Shown piece after piece: positions 5,042 through 5,487 of a stretch of 5,487 bases of DNA; the stretch's first letter is position 1; the number at the start of each line of letters is the position of its first letter. Origin of the DNA: Lentisphaerota bacterium (lineage in GTDB: Bacteria; Verrucomicrobiota; Kiritimatiellia; RFP12; UBA1067); assembly GCA_015061765.1 (NCBI GenBank), contig SUVZ01000288.1, positions 1 to 5,487 on the forward strand, in the 5' to 3' direction. The notes under the pieces were generated by a model. The model saw nothing but the letters and a program-made list of their open reading frames with translations. It ran no database searches and was not told where the DNA came from. The translations under genes and the position numbers were made by a program.

Positions 5042-5487
5042 ATGAACTTGGATGCGATAAGGCTGCGCGCACGTATAGTGTCTGCGATACGCTCTTTCTT
5101 TGATGGCCGAGACTTTGTGGAGGTTGAGACTCCGGTTCGCATAGCCGCCCCCGCACCAGAGCCTAACATTGATTGTCCTGAAGTCCTGCCGCCGAGGAAT
5201 TTTGGAGGCGAACCGACATTTCTGCGGGCATCTCCGGAGTTGCAGATGAAGAAGCTTCTTGCGGCCGGGATGGAGCGCATATACCAGATAGGGCCATGTT
5301 TCCGTGATGGCGAAAAGGGGTCTCGGCACAATCCCGAATTCACGATGATAGAATGGTACAGAAAGAATGCTTCATACCTAGATATTCTTGAAGATACTGA
5401 ACGTCTCTACTCTTATCTGTCGTTACTTGATTATGGGGACAGACCCTGCGTTTCTGGGGACTGGCCTCATGAAATGTGTGAATCTAA
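5042..5487 (+). CDS. epmA: EF-P lysine ligase EpmA (PoxA/GenX), N-terminal part, 3' truncated by window
   Basis: The frame is open from ATG 5042 to the window end, giving 148 full codons of a family that is usually about 300-350 aa. EpmA is a class II lysyl-tRNA-synthetase paralogue that attaches (R)-beta-lysine to a conserved Lys of elongation factor P, helping ribosomes at polyproline stretches. Visible family blocks are class II motif 1 (IRSFFDGRDFVEVETP, 16-31), LRASPELQMKKLLAAG (61-76) and motif 2 (IYQIGPCFRDGEKGSRHNPEFTMIEWYR, 80-107). There is no anticodon-binding domain before motif 1, which separates it from LysS. The start is fixed: an in-frame TGA at 5024-5026 lies just upstream and only AGGG (5029-5032) serves as a weak SD. 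The N-terminus is shorter than the E. coli protein. It is the fifth gene of the run. EpmB and EF-P are not in the window. Confidence 0.9.
   Translation, partial: MNLDAIRLRARIVSAIRSFFDGRDFVEVETPVRIAAPAPEPNIDCPEVLPPRNFGGEPTFLRASPELQMKKLLAAGMERIYQIGPCFRDGEKGSRHNPEFTMIEWYRKNASYLDILEDTERLYSYLSLLDYGDRPCVSGDWPHEMCES

Noticed and set aside
1..5487. CRISPR array, tRNA/rRNA, phage or defence island
   Set aside because: No regularly spaced repeats, cloverleaf or rRNA-like sequence; the SNF2 fragment alone does not make a defence locus because its partners, if any, are outside the window.

Overview
The window looks like an ordinary chromosomal segment of a Gram-negative bacterium with moderately high GC, all genes on the + strand. 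The Gram-negative call rests on three things: a lipoprotein with a clear lipobox that resembles PqiC-type transport lipoproteins, the MEP isoprenoid enzyme IspD, and an EF-P lysine ligase (EpmA). I cannot place the phylum from this sequence. A PVC-type lineage (Kiritimatiellota/Lentisphaerota) is a low-confidence guess from general style only.

Layout. Positions 1-909 hold the C-terminal 302 codons of a SNF2-family helicase whose start lies outside the window. Positions 910-1742 are mostly non-coding. They contain one small unrecognised ORF (1084-1323) with a strong Shine-Dalgarno (SD) sequence and a hairpin just upstream, followed by an AT-richer stretch with nested repeats. In that stretch, a 166-bp MITE-like element (1444-1609) with 18-bp terminal inverted repeats and a 5-bp GTTAA duplication has inserted into the right arm of an older GACAGGATT-type palindromic repeat. 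An extended -10 promoter and a good SD then start a compact five-gene run: ispD (1743-2420), a calcineurin-like metallophosphoesterase (2424-3173), an orphan PqiC-like lipoprotein (3195-3773), a Methyltransf_32-type SAM methyltransferase (3789-5030), and the 5' part of epmA (5042 to the window end). Gaps between these five genes are 3, 21, 15 and 11 bases, so they are probably one operon.

How they work together. The run mixes isoprenoid precursor synthesis, a possible nucleotide or phospho-ester hydrolase, an envelope lipid-transport accessory protein, a methyltransferase of unknown target, and EF-P modification. It reads as a housekeeping operon rather than one pathway. The methyltransferase-epmA adjacency is the only pairing that hints at a shared theme (translation), and that is inference. 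The clearest non-routine signal is the nested mobile element at 1384-1621. I saw no phage, CRISPR, toxin-antitoxin, defence island or RNA gene.
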